NCBI GenBank assembly: GCA_002390205.1
Contig: DGOV01000001.1
Coordinates: 1 to 10,015 of the forward strand
DNA: 10,015 nt
Source: Proteobacteria bacterium UBA4457
Lineage (GTDB): Bacteria; Pseudomonadota; Gammaproteobacteria; Ga0077536
Direction: 5' to 3'
Each line of letters opens with the position of its first letter. Position 1 is the first letter of the stretch. Below the pieces are notes generated by a model. That model saw nothing but the letters and a program-made list of their open reading frames with translations. It was not told the DNA's origin and searched no databases. Shown here piece by piece: positions 1-7,033 of this stretch. A program made the translations under genes and the position numbers.

Positions 1-585
1 GGAGTAGGGAAGAGCACTGCTGTTGAAACAGTAGCCTCTACAATGATCTCTATCGGTAAAGATGTTCTGGTTACTCGAGAACCCGGAGGAACCTCTATTG
101 GTGAACAAGTTAGAGAAATATTACTATCTCGTGAAAACGAACGCATTACCCCAACAACAGAACTTTTTCTTCTACTCGCTGCAAGAAATCAACATTTACA
201 AGAAGTCGTTATTCCTGCTTTAAAACTAGGAAAGTGCGTGATCTGCGATCGATATATTGATGCAACCTTTGCATATCAAGGTGCCGGTAGAAAGCTTGGT
301 GATGCTCTTGTGTCTCAGGCTAATGCCCTTATTCCAGATCTAGCGATACCTGATCTCACACTTCTTTTAGATGCCACGCCCGCGCTTGGATTAAAACGTG
401 TCGAAAAGCGTGGTCTATCGGATAGATTTGAAATAGAGTCCAACACTTTTTTTGAAGACGTACGTGGTTGTTATCTGCACAGAGCATCTGAACAGCCTCA
501 GCGTATTCTTTTGGTCGATGCGAGTAAAACGTTAGGCGAGGTTACCACTGAAATAAAAAATCATCTGATAGATAAATTCTTGTGA
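1..585 (+). CDS. tmk: Thymidylate kinase (dTMP kinase), 5'-truncated by window edge
   Basis: Phosphorylates dTMP to dTDP with ATP in the cytoplasm, an essential step of dTTP synthesis. The reading frame is open from base 1 and begins inside the P-loop (GVGKST). Only about a dozen N-terminal residues are therefore missing, and 194 codons remain, against about 213 residues for E. coli Tmk. Family motifs follow in order: TREPGG (the dTMP-site loop), then DRY followed by a YQGAGR segment, then LLLDATPALGLKR, and an arginine-bearing lid region around KRGLSDRFE. The first internal ATG (base 43) is not a credible start because it lies downstream of the P-loop. The stop codon overlaps the holB start, which suggests translational coupling. 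The identification is secure; only the N-terminus and promoter are unseen. Confidence 0.96.
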   Translation, partial: GVGKSTAVETVASTMISIGKDVLVTREPGGTSIGEQVREILLSRENERITPTTELFLLLAARNQHLQEVVIPALKLGKCVICDRYIDATFAYQGAGRKLGDALVSQANALIPDLAIPDLTLLLDATPALGLKRVEKRGLSDRFEIESNTFFEDVRGCYLHRASEQPQRILLVDASKTLGEVTTEIKNHLIDKFL

Positions 586-1580
586 ACTCGATATATCCTT
601 GGTTTGAAGACCTGTACCATAAAATACATTTATACAAAAACAATGAGAAGCTGGGACATGCATACTTAATTTTGAGTGATGAAGGGCTTGGAACAAACCA
701 TTTTTGTCTTTTTTTAGCGCAATCTCTTTTATGTCAGTTCAAGAATAAAAGCTCTACATGGGACAAGACTTGCCGGTGTCAGAGCTGTGGGATTTTCAAA
801 TCTGGAAATCCTGACTTTCTTTTGGTAGAACCTAGAGAAGAAGGAAAACAAATCATGATTGAGCAAATTCGGAAGGTCGGTCATTTTTTTAGTTTAAAAT
901 CGCACTACGAAGGCCAAAAAATTTGTGTAGTTAACTCGGCTGAGTCTATGAATACAAATGCCTCTAATGCACTCTTGAAAATACTCGAGGAGCCGCCGAA
1001 AAATGCCTTAATTATTTTGATAGCCGAATCTGTCGGTCTCATAGCCCCAACGGTCCGTTCTAGGTGTCAAATCCTGAAAGCACCAGAGCCCAGTGAAGAC
1101 GAAATTATGTCCCTATCGTCTCAGAATGAAAAGAATTCATTCCCTCTAGAACGAACAGACGTTAGCTATTACGGAAATCCATTTATCGGTCAATATCAGC
1201 TCAAATCTTCTCCTAAAGAACTAGATTCTTTAATAGAGGATCTTCATGCACTAGCTATGGATGAACGTTGTCCCATATCGTCTGCTAAGAAATATTCAAA
1301 TTGGAAATCAAATGAGTTCTTCAATTCACTAGAACTTTTAGGTAGGCATTTGATCTTGATGTCTTATGGTCACGAGCTTAGAAGACTACAGCTCAGTACT
1401 TTGGCCAAAAAGAATTTTTCAATACTGAGCCAAGCATTACCTAGCGATTTTGCTTTTGAACTAATCGCTCATATCAACGTACAAAGGAATTTGTTCAGGA
1501 GGTCCCCAGGTGTTAGATTTCTTGACTCAATAGAAACTATTTTTGTGCAATGGGTTATTAAAACGCGCAGAAGCAGTTAA
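582..1580 (+). CDS. holB: DNA polymerase III subunit delta-prime
   Basis: The delta-prime subunit of the clamp-loader complex, which opens and loads the beta sliding clamp at replication forks in the cytoplasm. The protein has 332 residues, close to the E. coli length. The N-terminus (YPWFEDLY, then LGHAYLI) matches the family. The P-loop position is degenerate (DEGLGTNHF, residues 33-41), as expected because delta-prime does not hydrolyse ATP. A zinc-binding cysteine cluster is visible at C51, C64, C66 and C69. It is followed by NALLKILEEPP (about 129-139) and the SRC motif at 160-162 that supplies the arginine finger. The start is GTG, overlapping the tmk stop as GTGA, which strongly supports this start. 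The C-terminal collar region is poorly conserved, as is usual. No pilZ gene follows it. Confidence 0.93.
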   Translation: MNSIYPWFEDLYHKIHLYKNNEKLGHAYLILSDEGLGTNHFCLFLAQSLLCQFKNKSSTWDKTCRCQSCGIFKSGNPDFLLVEPREEGKQIMIEQIRKVGHFFSLKSHYEGQKICVVNSAESMNTNASNALLKILEEPPKNALIILIAESVGLIAPTVRSRCQILKAPEPSEDEIMSLSSQNEKNSFPLERTDVSYYGNPFIGQYQLKSSPKELDSLIEDLHALAMDERCPISSAKKYSNWKSNEFFNSLELLGRHLILMSYGHELRRLQLSTLAKKNFSILSQALPSDFAFELIAHINVQRNLFRRSPGVRFLDSIETIFVQWVIKTRRSS

Positions 1581-1669
1581 GAAAACTCGGATACCAAACA
1601 CTTGTATTGTGTCGCATAGCCAATACTCTCTAAATACTGCCATATGAACATCTATAAGGAAAAAAAATT

Positions 1670-2464
1670 ATGGGACTAGTTGATTCTCATTGCCACTTAC
1701 CTTTAGTCGTTGACGACTCTTTGGGCACTGATGGTGTCGTAGAAAGAGCCTTAGTTAATGGAGTGGAACACATGCTCTGTGTTTCAGTAGATCTTGAGAC
1801 TTTTCCGGGTGTGTTAGCTACAGCTAAAAAGCATCCTAGTGTCTCAGCTTCGGTCGGGGTGCATCCGAACAAAGATACTGGGTGTCGGGAACCTGAGATA
1901 GATGAGTTGTTACAATTGGGAACGACTGACAGTGTGGTGGCGATTGGAGAGACAGGACTAGACTACTATCGGAACGAGGAAGGTCCAAAAATTCAAAAAG
2001 AAAGATTAATTAAGCACATTGAGGCTGCGAAAGAACTCTCTAAGCCGCTTATAATACATTGTCGCGAAGCAGCTGAAGACCTTATTGACGTATTAACAGA
2101 AGAACGTGCAGACCATGTCGGCGGTGTGATGCACTGTTTTGTCGAAGACTGGGAAACAGCACAAGCTGCATTAGACTTAGGCTTTTTGATATCTTTTTCT
2201 GGAATTGTCACCTTCAAGAATGCCGTCCAATTAAAAGAAATAGCAAAAAAACTACCATTAGAAAAAATTTTAGTGGAGACTGATTCTCCTTGGTTAGCTC
2301 CTATACCCTACAGAGGGAAACAAAACGAGCCTGCTTATGTCAAAAACACTGCTGAGTACATTTGCGCGCTACGCGAAGAAAACTTCAATGATTTCTCTGT
2401 GGCGACCACTGACAACTTCTTTCGGTTATTTATTAATGCAAAAAGGCAATCTAAGCTCAATTAA
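1670..2464 (+). CDS. TatD-family metal-dependent hydrolase (putative DNase)
   Basis: A cytoplasmic TIM-barrel hydrolase of the TatD/YcfH family. Characterised members are metal-dependent DNases with 3'-5' exonuclease activity, but the substrate here is inferred from the family. The 264-residue length is typical. Metal ligands are visible in the expected order: the N-terminal HCH (H7 and H9 in DSHCHL), E94 in GETGLDYY, H130 in IIHCREA, H155 in MHCF, and D205 in ETDSPWLAP. An AAGGA-like Shine-Dalgarno about nine bases upstream supports the ATG. The gap to holB is 89 bp with no obvious terminator and only weak promoter-like sequence, so it may be cotranscribed with tmk-holB, as in E. coli where ycfH follows holB. 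A paralogue such as YcfH or YjjV cannot be told apart by eye, though the position favours YcfH. Confidence 0.92.
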   Translation: MGLVDSHCHLPLVVDDSLGTDGVVERALVNGVEHMLCVSVDLETFPGVLATAKKHPSVSASVGVHPNKDTGCREPEIDELLQLGTTDSVVAIGETGLDYYRNEEGPKIQKERLIKHIEAAKELSKPLIIHCREAAEDLIDVLTEERADHVGGVMHCFVEDWETAQAALDLGFLISFSGIVTFKNAVQLKEIAKKLPLEKILVETDSPWLAPIPYRGKQNEPAYVKNTAEYICALREENFNDFSVATTDNFFRLFINAKRQSKLN

Positions 2465-2505
2465 CAGGTTTTCCGCTAGATTAAAAGGGTAGGTACAAAG
2501 AGAAG

Positions 2506-2534
2506 GTGATAGTCCACGGCAACTATTATATAAT
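2506..2534 (+). promoter_or_regulatory. Candidate sigma70-type promoter of prpBCD
   Basis: A perfect TATAAT box lies at 2529-2534. A GTGATA element at 2506-2511 matches the -35 consensus at four of six positions, with a 17-bp spacer. Transcription would begin near 2541, giving a leader of about 45 bases before prpB. An 8-bp palindrome, TCGCGCGA (2536-2543), lies just past the -10 box and could be an operator, but it is too short to assign. This is pattern reading only. Confidence 0.5.
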
Positions 2535-2574
2535 CTCGCGCGAATCAACAATCGTCCATTATCCTAATTTTGAC

Positions 2575-2579
2575 AGGAG
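2575..2579 (+). promoter_or_regulatory. Ribosome binding site fixing the prpB start
   Basis: AGGAG sits eight bases before the ATG at 2588. A TTG codon at 2570 is in frame but lies upstream of this site, and would place the site inside the coding region. The ATG is therefore the preferred start. Confidence 0.8.
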
Positions 2580-2587
2580 TGATTTTC

Positions 2588-3460
2588 ATGGGTTCAACGG
2601 GGAAAGAGTTTCGTAAGCTGGTTGCTGAGCACCCACCGCTTCAAGTAGTGGGAACAATAAATGCCTACACTGCGATGATGGCAAAAAAGATAGGGCACCA
2701 AGCAATCTATCTATCTGGCGGCGGCGTTGCTAATGCGTCTTATGGGTTACCCGATTTAGGGATGACTTCTTTAGACAATGTGATCGAAGATGTTACGCGA
2801 ATCACGGCAGCTTGCGATCTACCCCTTTTAGTCGATGCTGATACAGGTTGGGGTGGTGCATTTAATATATCTAGAACCACCCGCGGGATGATTAGAGCAG
2901 GCGCTGCTGGGATGCACATAGAAGATCAAGTCTCACAAAAACGCTGCGGCCACAGGCCGAACAAGGCTATAGTTTCATCAGCTGAGATGGTGGATCGGAT
3001 TAAAGCTGCTGTAGATGCCCGAACAGATGAATCCTTTGTGGTTATGGCTAGGACGGATGCCTTAGCTTCGGAAGGATTAGAAGAAGCCTTAGACAGATCA
3101 AACTCCTTTGCCGAGGCAGGAGCAGATATGATTTTTGCAGAAGCCGTCACTACATTAGAACAATACGAGACCTTTTGTAGAAATTTGGATGTTCCCATAT
3201 TAGCTAATATCACAGAGTTTGGGGCGACGCCAATGTTTAACTTGGAAGAGCTAGCTGCTGTGGGTGTCGGGTTAATACTTTATCCACTAAGCGCGTTTCG
3301 GGCTATGAATAAGGCTGCAGAAAACGTATATAAAAGCTTATTAGCAGACGGTACCGCTAAAAAAGTGCTCGAGACTATGCAAACTCGCAGCGAACTGTAT
3401 GAATATCTTAATTACCACGACTTTGAGCAAAAGTTAGATGAGTTGTTTGAAGCCAAATAA
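2588..3460 (+). CDS. prpB: 2-methylisocitrate lyase
   Basis: Last step of the methylcitrate cycle: it cleaves 2-methylisocitrate to pyruvate and succinate in the cytoplasm, using Mg2+. From the ATG it is 290 residues, close to the E. coli enzyme (about 296). It shows the isocitrate lyase/PEP mutase barrel features: SGGGVANASYG (44-53), the metal-site LLVDADTGWGG (80-90, with D83 and D85), and the signature KRCGH (118-122) with catalytic C120. Next come the PNKAIVS loop, ARTDA (154-158) and FAEA (183-186). The PNKAIVS sequence and short length favour PrpB over isocitrate lyase, and the prpC and prpD neighbours settle the pathway. It is the first gene of a three-gene operon, 44 bp before prpC. 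An alternative upstream TTG start is disfavoured by the Shine-Dalgarno position. Confidence 0.95.
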   Translation: MGSTGKEFRKLVAEHPPLQVVGTINAYTAMMAKKIGHQAIYLSGGGVANASYGLPDLGMTSLDNVIEDVTRITAACDLPLLVDADTGWGGAFNISRTTRGMIRAGAAGMHIEDQVSQKRCGHRPNKAIVSSAEMVDRIKAAVDARTDESFVVMARTDALASEGLEEALDRSNSFAEAGADMIFAEAVTTLEQYETFCRNLDVPILANITEFGATPMFNLEELAAVGVGLILYPLSAFRAMNKAAENVYKSLLADGTAKKVLETMQTRSELYEYLNYHDFEQKLDELFEAK

Positions 3461-3504
3461 ACCTACCTTACCTAATATTTAAATTTGTTTACGGGGAATG
3501 TCCG

Positions 3505-4635
3505 ATGACGGAGAAGAAAAAACTGAGTGGCGCTGGGTTGAGAGGACAAAGTGCCGGAGAAACAGCCTTATGCACGGTAGGCAAGACTGGCGCAGGTCTC
3601 ACCTATAGAGGATATAGCATAGAAACACTGGCAGATAATGCGAGTTTTGAGGAAGTCGCGTATATGCTTCTATATGGGAAGCTGCCGAATGCTGCTGAAC
3701 TGGCACACTACAAAACCCGACTAACTAGTATGCGAGCGCTTCCAGACGCATTAAAGGCATGTTTAGAATTAATACCAGCGTCTGCGCACCCGATGGATGT
3801 GATGCGAACGGGATGCTCGATGCTAGGTAACTTGGAAACTGAGGGTCATTTCTCTGAACAGATAGACAAAGTCGACCGCATGTTAGCCTTGTTCCCCTCC
3901 ATAATAACTTATTGGTATCGCTTCAGTCACCAAGGTGTTCGGATTGAAACAGCGACCGACCACGACTCTATAGGTGCTCATTTCTTATACTGCTTGTTAG
4001 GAGAAGAGCCGTCGGAATTACACACCCGTGTTATGGATGTTTCCCTAATTCTTTATGCAGAGCACGAGTTCAACGCATCAACATTTACAGCACGTGTCTG
4101 TGCTTCAACCTTGTCTGATATCCATTCGACTATTACCGGGGCTATAGGGTCGCTTAGAGGACCTTTGCACGGTGGTGCCAATGAAGCGGCTATGGAGCTA
4201 ATTGAACAATGGGCAAGCCCAGAAGAGGCTGAAAGAGCTTTGATGAAAATGCTGGCAGACAAAGCCAAAATTATGGGCTTTGGCCATGCTATCTACACCG
4301 ATTCAGATCCGAGAAACGTTATAATTAAAAAATGGGCTAAAAAGCTATCTGAGACGGTGGGAGATAAAGTTTTATACCCCGTTTCTGAGAAAGTAGACGA
4401 GGTTATGTGGAGAGAGAAAAAGCTATTTCCTAATGCTGATTTTTATCATGCTTCTGCTTATCATTTTATGGGGATCCCAACTAAGTTATTCACCCCTATA
4501 TTTGTGTGTTCCCGCCTAACCGGCTGGGCTGCACATGTTATGGAGCAACGTTCTAATAACAGAATAATAAGACCTAGTGCAGATTACACTGGTCCTGAGT
4601 CCTCAAATTGGGTCGATATCCAAGACCGAACTTAA
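3505..4635 (+). CDS. prpC: 2-methylcitrate synthase
   Basis: Condenses propionyl-CoA with oxaloacetate to 2-methylcitrate, the entry step of the methylcitrate cycle, in the cytoplasm. At 376 residues it fits PrpC rather than the longer gamma-proteobacterial citrate synthase GltA (about 427). Citrate synthase catalytic residues are in place: H222 in GPLHGGANE, H261 in GFGHAIY and D312 in NADFYHAS. The N-terminal segment LSGAGLRGQSAGETALC, followed by YRGY, is characteristic of PrpC. A GGGGA Shine-Dalgarno at 3493-3497, seven bases from the ATG, supports the start. It lies between prpB and prpD in one operon. Such enzymes often retain some citrate synthase activity with acetyl-CoA, which is family knowledge and not visible here. 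Confidence 0.95.
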   Translation: MTEKKKLSGAGLRGQSAGETALCTVGKTGAGLTYRGYSIETLADNASFEEVAYMLLYGKLPNAAELAHYKTRLTSMRALPDALKACLELIPASAHPMDVMRTGCSMLGNLETEGHFSEQIDKVDRMLALFPSIITYWYRFSHQGVRIETATDHDSIGAHFLYCLLGEEPSELHTRVMDVSLILYAEHEFNASTFTARVCASTLSDIHSTITGAIGSLRGPLHGGANEAAMELIEQWASPEEAERALMKMLADKAKIMGFGHAIYTDSDPRNVIIKKWAKKLSETVGDKVLYPVSEKVDEVMWREKKLFPNADFYHASAYHFMGIPTKLFTPIFVCSRLTGWAAHVMEQRSNNRIIRPSADYTGPESSNWVDIQDRT

Positions 4636-4663
4636 ATTTATTTTTTTTATTACTGTAAAATAT

Positions 4664-4669
4664 GGAGAG
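4664..4669 (+). promoter_or_regulatory. Ribosome binding site fixing the prpD start
   Basis: GGAGAG lies just before the ATG at 4674. An in-frame ATG at 4662 overlaps this site and has no Shine-Dalgarno of its own, only an A/T-rich run. The 4674 start gives MSANVD, which resembles the E. coli PrpD N-terminus, and the E. coli length of 483 residues. Confidence 0.75.
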
Positions 4670-4673
4670 CTTG

Positions 4674-6125
4674 ATGAGCGCCAATGTTGATTTAACTGAC
4701 CGACCTAACCCAGATCAAGAGTTAATTGATATCGCAATGTTCGTAGCTGACTACGATATTGATAGCGATATCGCTTATGAAACAGCTCGAAATTGTTTAA
4801 TGGATACTCTTGGATGCGGTCTTTTAGCACTGCGTTTCCCTGAGTGCACTAAACATTTGGGACCAATAGTTGCAGGAACGACTGTAAAAAGCGGGGCACG
4901 CGTCCCCGGTACCTCACATGAAATGGATCCGGTGAAGGCAGCTTGGGACATAGGTTGTATTATTCGTTGGCTGGATTATAACGATACTTGGTTAGCAGCT
5001 GAATGGGGGCATCCTTCAGACAATCTAGGTGGAATACTAGCCATAGCCGATTATTTAAGTCGCGTAGCTGTGTCAGAAGGACGGCAGCCTTTAATGATGA
5101 GAGACGTGTTAACAGCGATGATCAAAGCTCATGAAATCCAAGGAGTACTAGCCTTAGATAATAGTTATAACCGAGTTGGCTTGGACCACGTGCTGTTAGT
5201 TAGGGTAGCAACAACAGCTGTTGTCACAAAAATGCTTGGAGGCACTAAGGATCAGATTGTAGATGCTGTTTCTCAAGCCTGGGTTGATGGTTGCTCGTTA
5301 AGGACATATAGGCATGCGCCAAACGCAGGGTCTAGAAAGTCTTGGGCTGCGGGAGATGCAACTTCGCGCGGTGTAAGGCTTGCTATGATGACTATGAAAG
5401 GTGAGATGGGTATCCCTACTGTTTTAAGTGCTCCAACGTGGGGATACTACGATGTTCTGTTCAAAGGAGAGAAATTTAAGTTCCAGCGTGACTATGGAAG
5501 TTACGTAATGGAGAATATTCTATTCAAAATCTCTTTTCCAGCTGAATTCCATGCCCAGACAGCAGCTGAAGCGGCCGTCATCCTTCATGAGCAAGTTAAA
5601 GACAGAATAGATGAAATAGAAAAAATAGAAGTAACGACGCATGAATCTGCGATACGAATCATTTCCAAGGTTGGTCCCATGGCGAACCCTGCTGATAGGG
5701 ATCACTGTCTGCAGTACATGATCGCTGTACCATTGTTATACGGTGATCTAGTAGCGGAACATTACGAAACAAGCTTTCATGAATCTGACAGCCGAATTGA
5801 TGTTCTACGAGACAAAATGGAGGTGGTAGAAGATGCTCGCTACTCTGCCGAGTACCACGATGTGGACAAGCGGTCTATCGCTAACGCTATCCAAATACAT
5901 TTTAAAGACGGGACTTGTACTGATAAAATCGAAGTAGAGTACCCCATCGGTCATAAGAGACGGAGAGAAGACGGCATTCCTTTGTTGGAAAATAAATTTG
6001 GTAATAATTTAGAGACGCGCTTTCCGAGTTGGAAATGTCAGCAAATTATGGATCTGTGCTTAAACCAAGATAAGCTTGAGTCTAAGCCCGTACATGAATT
6101 TATGGACCTGTTTGCCATAAATTAA
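4674..6125 (+). CDS. prpD: 2-methylcitrate dehydratase
   Basis: Dehydrates 2-methylcitrate to 2-methyl-cis-aconitate in the cytoplasm, linking PrpC to the rehydration step that an aconitase performs. The 483-residue length equals that of E. coli PrpD. The MmgE/PrpD fold signature is clear: CLMDTLGCGLLAL (41-53), then RWLDYNDTWLA (98-108) and GHPSDNLGGILA (112-123). Further on are DHVLLVR and a C-terminal half with FHAQTAAEAAV. The gap to prpC is short, 38 bp from the preferred start, and T-rich, with no promoter evident. Because PrpD is present, the alternative AcnD/PrpF route is not needed, and neither gene is visible. This is the last gene of the operon and is followed by a hairpin terminator. 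Confidence 0.95.
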   Translation: MSANVDLTDRPNPDQELIDIAMFVADYDIDSDIAYETARNCLMDTLGCGLLALRFPECTKHLGPIVAGTTVKSGARVPGTSHEMDPVKAAWDIGCIIRWLDYNDTWLAAEWGHPSDNLGGILAIADYLSRVAVSEGRQPLMMRDVLTAMIKAHEIQGVLALDNSYNRVGLDHVLLVRVATTAVVTKMLGGTKDQIVDAVSQAWVDGCSLRTYRHAPNAGSRKSWAAGDATSRGVRLAMMTMKGEMGIPTVLSAPTWGYYDVLFKGEKFKFQRDYGSYVMENILFKISFPAEFHAQTAAEAAVILHEQVKDRIDEIEKIEVTTHESAIRIISKVGPMANPADRDHCLQYMIAVPLLYGDLVAEHYETSFHESDSRIDVLRDKMEVVEDARYSAEYHDVDKRSIANAIQIHFKDGTCTDKIEVEYPIGHKRRREDGIPLLENKFGNNLETRFPSWKCQQIMDLCLNQDKLESKPVHEFMDLFAIN

Positions 6126-6148
6126 TTGCTACGCCATTTGGATACATA

Positions 6149-6171
6149 GGGGCTGATTCAAATACAGCCCC
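6149..6171. terminator. Hairpin terminator between convergent operons
   Basis: GGGGCTG (6149-6155) pairs perfectly with CAGCCCC (6165-6171) around a nine-base loop. It lies 24 bases after the prpD stop and 6 bases beyond the stop of the opposing membrane-protein gene. T-rich sequence follows on the plus strand (TTAATCTATTT), but neither side has a long uninterrupted T tract. It probably terminates prpBCD and may serve both convergent operons. Confidence 0.7.
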
Positions 6172-6176
6172 TTAAT

Positions 6177-6581
6177 CTATTTAGCTAAACCCGCAACCCA
6201 AAACCCTGCGAACATAGCGCAAACAAAAGCAATTGTCCCTGTAGTCAGAGAACTCACAGCTGTAAGAACAGGCCCAGGGCAAAACCCAACCAATCCCCAG
6301 CCCATGCCGAACATACAAGCTCCCAAAAGTAGCTTAGTGTCTATAACACGCTCTGTTGGTAGAAAAAAACTGTTCTCTAAAACAGGAGAGCTTCGGCGTA
6401 AAATTAGCTGATATCCTATAGTCGTGGTAATAACAGCTGCCCCCATAACAAATGCCAAAGTAGGGTCCCAATTTCCAAAAATATCTAAAAAACCTAGCAC
6501 TTTCAAAGGGAGTGTCATCCCAGATAGAATTAAACCGACTCCAAAAACTATACCAATAAAAAAATACGATAAAATTTTCAT
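6177..6581 (-). CDS. YeeE/YedE-type membrane protein, C-terminal-half type (DUF6691-like)
   Basis: A small inner-membrane protein, probably the second half of a two-part sulfur-compound transporter. From the preferred start it has 134 residues with about four hydrophobic helices. It carries GLILSGMTLPLKVLGFLD (16-33), NWDPTLAFVMG (37-47) and GLVGFCPGP (96-104). C101 in the last motif corresponds to the conserved cysteine of the second YeeE/YedE repeat. The ATG at 6581 overlaps the upstream gene's stop as ATGA, which indicates translational coupling and decides the start. An in-frame ATG at 6599 is a weaker alternative, and one at 6713 would overlap the neighbour by more than 130 bases. In the fused E. 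coli YeeE, both cysteine repeats pass thiosulfate. The substrate here (thiosulfate, sulfide or a persulfide) is inferred. Confidence 0.85.
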   Translation of the reverse strand: MKILSYFFIGIVFGVGLILSGMTLPLKVLGFLDIFGNWDPTLAFVMGAAVITTTIGYQLILRRSSPVLENSFFLPTERVIDTKLLLGACMFGMGWGLVGFCPGPVLTAVSSLTTGTIAFVCAMFAGFWVAGLAK

Positions 6582-7012
6582 AGCTGTCCAAGCTCCCATA
6601 TATGTTGAGTCAGATACACCGTGGCGATAGCCGAGGCCATGAATGTGATTGTGGCGAAAAGAGAGCGCTTGGAGAAGCGCGATAATCCACACACCCCGTG
6701 ACCGCTCGTACAACCATTGCCAAGGCGTGTTCCAACTCCAACCAACAGACCTGCTAGAGCGAGAATTTTTAGATCTGTTACTGGGCTATCAGCAAGAGCG
6801 TCTGGTATTAGTGTGAATGCAGTCCAACCTGCCAAAAAAAGTCCACAGACAAAGCTAATAGAATACTTCCGAGAATAGGACTGCCCAGAAATAATATTAG
6901 CGGCGATACCGCTGATGCCCAAAACACGTCCATTTAACAACAACAAAAGACTTGCCGCGAGACCGATGGTTGCTCCACCGAGGATCGCATTAGAATATTG
7001 TAATATGTACAT
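6578..7012 (-). CDS. YeeE/YedE-type sulfur transport membrane protein, N-terminal-half type
   Basis: The partner half of the split YeeE/YedE transporter in the inner membrane. The 144 residues form about four hydrophobic segments: GGATIGLAASLLLLLNGRVLG, the FVCGLFLAGW helix (54-63), a helix at about 83-95, and a C-terminal one. The diagnostic motif GTRLGNGCTSGHGVCGLSR spans 94-112, with cysteines C101 and C108. GCTSGH is the conserved sulfur-handling motif of the family. An AAGGA Shine-Dalgarno seven bases upstream supports the ATG at 7012. The gene begins only 21 bp after the sulfide:quinone oxidoreductase stop, so the two are surely cotranscribed. Paired half-size proteins of this family often occur with sulfide-detoxification genes, consistent with sulfur import or export serving the oxidoreductase. 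The direction and substrate cannot be read from sequence. Confidence 0.87.
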   Translation of the reverse strand: MYILQYSNAILGGATIGLAASLLLLLNGRVLGISGIAANIISGQSYSRKYSISFVCGLFLAGWTAFTLIPDALADSPVTDLKILALAGLLVGVGTRLGNGCTSGHGVCGLSRFSKRSLFATITFMASAIATVYLTQHIWELGQL

Positions 7013-7033
7013 ACATTTTTCCTTATTAAACGT

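Noticed and set aside
33..41. Missing Walker A motif in HolB (residue numbers, residues 33-41 of the protein) as a possible defect
   Set aside because: Delta-prime normally lacks a functional ATP-binding P-loop, so the degenerate sequence is expected.
1595..1613. ACAC...GTGT hairpin after holB as a terminator
   Set aside because: The stem is only about four pairs, AT-rich in its loop, and has no T tract.
1687..2217. Antisense open frames opposite tatD (1687-1872 and 1993-2217)
   Set aside because: They are low-information translations with no ribosome site or family resemblance, and they lie wholly within a well-supported gene on the other strand. Similar frames opposite prpB, prpC, prpD, the YeeE/YedE genes and sqr were rejected for the same reason.
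2570..2587. Upstream TTG start for prpB
   Set aside because: The AGGAG ribosome site (2575-2579) lies downstream of it and is correctly spaced to the ATG at 2588.
4662..4673. Upstream ATG start for prpD
   Set aside because: It overlaps the GGAGAG site that serves the ATG at 4674, has no Shine-Dalgarno of its own, and makes the protein longer than the family N-terminus suggests.
6334..6630. Open frames overlapping the YeeE/YedE genes in other frames (6334-6591 minus, 6424-6630 plus)
   Set aside because: Both lie across two genes with clear membrane-protein motifs and show no independent start signals.
6582..6713. In-frame N-terminal extension of the second YeeE/YedE-type gene, starting at the ATG at 6713
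   Set aside because: It would overlap the upstream membrane-protein gene by over 130 bases, and the added residues are charged and unlike the family. The ATGA junction at 6578-6581 gives a far better start.
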